Shown piece by piece: positions 62,165 through 64,000 of a stretch of 64,000 bases of DNA (its first letter is position 1; each line of letters opens with the position of its first letter). Source of the DNA: Bacillota bacterium (GTDB lineage Bacteria; Bacillota; Clostridia; Lachnospirales; Lachnospiraceae); the NCBI GenBank assembly GCA_023407575.1, contig JAEYLX010000018.1:1-64000 (forward strand), given 5' to 3'. The translations under genes were made by a program, and so were the position numbers. The notes under the pieces were generated by a model. That model was not told the DNA's origin and did no database searches. It worked only from the letters and a program-made list of their open reading frames with translations.

Positions 62165-62801
62165 ATACACAATATTTTTCAGTAATGATAAAGAAAACCT
62201 AACCCTTCGTTTGCCCGTCAATCCTGAAGTATTACAAGTAAATATACAGCAAGAGGTTAGGAAGTTTGAGGTTCTAAAGCAGGGACAAGTAGCTGTTCCA
62301 ACATTTATGCAACTAAGGGAGTTTGAATTTGATACAGAGTTGCCAAATTCAAGTTTACACTACATAGAAAAACCCGATGATTTCACTGCAGCAGATACGT
62401 TTTTGGATACTATACAAAAATGGAGAGAAAGTCTTGAGCCAATTAGATTTATTGCAGGATATTGTGATGAGAAAAATAAGTTTAGTGGTAATGCGATTAA
62501 TACCTTGGTTTTCATTCATAGTCTGTTACTAAGTGAAAAAGCAGGAGAAGAATCAGATAAATATGCATCCTTTAAGCTGATTGAATATAATCCGTATTCT
62601 GTTAATAAAAAGAAGGTGGCTGAGATTAAGCCTTCCAGTACAGGCTTTTATATTGTTAAAAAAGGTGATTGTCTGTGGAATATTGCAAGGAAATATTATA
62701 ACGATGGAACCAAATTTACAAAGATCTATAATGCCAACAAAAACATTATTAAAAATCCGAAATTAATCTATCCTGGTCAAAAGTTGGTGATTCCTAAATG
62801 A
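62157..62801 (+). CDS. LysM-containing baseplate/tail protein (XkdP-like)
   Basis: A 214-residue protein with an N-terminal beta domain (LPVNPEVLQVNIQQEVRKFE) and a C-terminal LysM domain (residues 165-213: YIVKKGDCLWNIARKYYND, NPKLIYPGQKLVIP). XkdP-like proteins join the tube to the baseplate hub, and LysM may bind peptidoglycan. Its start overlaps the tape measure gene by eight bases and its stop overlaps the next start, so the genes are translationally coupled. Confidence 0.88.
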   Translation: MRKYTIFFSNDKENLTLRLPVNPEVLQVNIQQEVRKFEVLKQGQVAVPTFMQLREFEFDTELPNSSLHYIEKPDDFTAADTFLDTIQKWRESLEPIRFIAGYCDEKNKFSGNAINTLVFIHSLLLSEKAGEESDKYASFKLIEYNPYSVNKKKVAEIKPSSTGFYIVKKGDCLWNIARKYYNDGTKFTKIYNANKNIIKNPKLIYPGQKLVIPK

Positions 62802-63739
62802 TAGAGTTTTTAGTTAAAATAAATAACCAATTATTTGATATGAGCCAGTTAGTCACTAAGATAAGATTCAAGGAATCACTTAATAATGGCTGCAGTACCC
62901 TTGAGTTTAGTTATATTGACAAGGATTTAGAGATACCAAACGGTAGTGTTATAAGATTTAATTACAATTCAGTTAATTTGTTTTATGGTTATGTTTTTAG
63001 CATTAACAGGAATAAAGTAAATGAAATTAAAGTGACAGCTTATGATCAACTAAGATATTGCAAGGTAAAGGATTCGATTGTAGTTAAAGATGATACAGTG
63101 ACAACCTTAATTAAAAAAATGAGCAGCTGCTTTAATTTGAAAGTAGGTAAGCTAACCGATACGGAATACAAATTACCTACCGACATAGTGGAAAGTTCAA
63201 CATGGCTTGACATAATTTACGAAGGGTTAGAAAGTACGAAAAAGAATACCCAAAAGAAATATATTTTAAGAGACGAAAATGGTTCAATTTGCCTGCGTGA
63301 TTTGGAGGTATTAAAGTTGGATTTAATACTGGGAGACAAGAGTCTGGCTTATGATTTCAACTACGCAAAATCTATAGACAATGAGTTTTATAATTATATC
63401 AAAATAAGCGTTGGTGAAAATTCTAATTCCGAAGGAAAAATTGTTACAAAAAAAGATACAAAGTCCATTGAAAAATATGGTTTAATTCAATACTACGAGT
63501 CCATATATAATTCAAATACCTCCCAAGCCAATGCGAAAGCAGATAACTTATTAAAGACGTATAACAGGGAAAGAGAAACGCTTTCTTTAAGTTGTATAGG
63601 TGACATTAGAATAAGAGCTGGCAGCAGTTTTTTTGGGAAAATCGAAGATATAGATTATAACAATAGATTGATAGCAAAGTCAGTTAGTCATGAGTTTATA
63701 CCTACACATACTATGGAAGTTGAGGCGATGTTATGGTAA
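62798..63739 (+). CDS. Baseplate hub protein (XkdQ-like)
   Basis: A 313-residue protein of the XkdQ/gpD hub family. The N-terminal domain has FKESLNNGCSTLEFSY and VFYGYVFSINRNKV; the middle has SSTWLDIIYEGLESTKK; and a late RETLSLSCIGDIRIRAG is typical of hub proteins that form the ring at the tube tip. It overlaps the LysM gene by four bases (ATGA) and the next gene by seven. Residues near the end (SHEFIPTHTMEVEAML) are conserved in this family. Confidence 0.85.
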   Translation: MIEFLVKINNQLFDMSQLVTKIRFKESLNNGCSTLEFSYIDKDLEIPNGSVIRFNYNSVNLFYGYVFSINRNKVNEIKVTAYDQLRYCKVKDSIVVKDDTVTTLIKKMSSCFNLKVGKLTDTEYKLPTDIVESSTWLDIIYEGLESTKKNTQKKYILRDENGSICLRDLEVLKLDLILGDKSLAYDFNYAKSIDNEFYNYIKISVGENSNSEGKIVTKKDTKSIEKYGLIQYYESIYNSNTSQANAKADNLLKTYNRERETLSLSCIGDIRIRAGSSFFGKIEDIDYNNRLIAKSVSHEFIPTHTMEVEAMLW

Positions 63740-64000
63740 ATGAGATAAAAGAAATCATCAGGAATTATATGAATAATGCTAAGTTATGTAATTTTACAGT
63801 GGGCACAATTGTAGCCGGTGGAATAAGAATTAGTGATAAACTCACCATTCCCAAGGAACTTATTAAAGGAGATTTAATAAATTATGTACTGATAGGAGAT
63901 AAGGTCAGAGTAATTCGCAATCATGGGGGAAAAGAGTTTTATATCTTAGAGATAATAGATAAACCTTTTCCAACAAAGGGAGCCACGGTAGTCCTTTCTC
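63733..64000 (+). CDS. DUF2577 tail protein (XkdR-like), cut by the window edge
   Basis: ATG 63733 overlaps the hub gene end and opens 89 codons that run off the window. The sequence (VGTIVAGGIRISDKLTIPKELI, GDKVRVIRNHGGKEFYILE) matches DUF2577, the XkdR-type protein that follows XkdQ in PBSX-like clusters. The order sheath-tube-chaperone-tape-LysM-hub-DUF2577 is therefore complete so far; DUF2634, baseplate J, tail fibre and lysis genes are expected to the right. Confidence 0.75.
   Translation, partial: MVNEIKEIIRNYMNNAKLCNFTVGTIVAGGIRISDKLTIPKELIKGDLINYVLIGDKVRVIRNHGGKEFYILEIIDKPFPTKGATVVLS

Overview
The window reads as chromosome of an anaerobic, spore-forming, nitrogen-fixing member of the Firmicutes, most likely a Lachnospiraceae-type Clostridium (Lachnoclostridium/Anaerocolumna group). 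This rests on low G+C, strong AGGAGG ribosome sites, the cotJABC spore-coat operon, a CotH-family lipoprotein, an [FeFe]-hydrogenase maturase (HydF), a B12-dependent ribonucleotide reductase, and a clostridial-type nif cluster with nifI1/nifI2, fused nifN-B, a [2Fe-2S] ferredoxin and split nifV. No rRNA, tRNA or CRISPR array was seen.

Layout. 1-13 kb: end of a mannose-6-phosphate isomerase-like gene, small membrane and zinc-ribbon proteins, a C39-like protein, then hydF, an aspartase-type lyase and a HAD phosphatase in tight order, a DUF368 lipid-carrier transporter, a glucose/sorbosone dehydrogenase-like beta-propeller, a CotH lipoprotein, a decayed Lys-rich repeat gene and a Cys/His-rich membrane protein. 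13-28 kb: class II ribonucleotide reductase, a lone ModC-type ATPase, then nifH-nifI1-nifI2-nifD-nifK-nifE-nifN/B-ferredoxin-nifV(omega)-nifV(alpha). The modC-like gene and nifH each sit behind a promoter, a short leader and an intrinsic terminator. 28-43 kb: a DUF3298-like protein, a PpiC/SurA-like foldase, the MoxR-DUF58-transglutaminase trio, and an export-type cluster (AI-2E-family permease, MacB-type ATPase, CARDB surface protein, acidic membrane protein, MacB/FtsX permease). 43-54 kb: gltX, a UvrD-type helicase, a DUF1292 protein, a nuclease-Rad3 helicase fusion, VanZ and lipid-kinase genes, and cotJABC.

54-64 kb is the most interesting part. A repressor/ImmA pair faces a rightward promoter; copies of an operator-like word (CTAAAAG) lie in the spacers of both divergent promoters. 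A sigma-region-4-like regulator follows, then three copies of an ECF-looking promoter (GGAAC, exactly 17 bp, CTGTTA), then a contractile-tail operon: tail terminator, sheath, tube, tail chaperones joined by a programmed -1 frameshift, tape measure, LysM protein, hub and a DUF2577 protein that runs off the window. No terminase, portal or capsid gene lies between the regulators and the sheath, which fits an R-type tailocin better than a whole prophage.

Scattered through the window is a family of six short intergenic repeats with inverted ends (MITE-like), one interrupted by a long perfect palindrome, plus a second two-copy family with two conserved hairpins. Assignments come from reading motifs and gene order; no database search was run.
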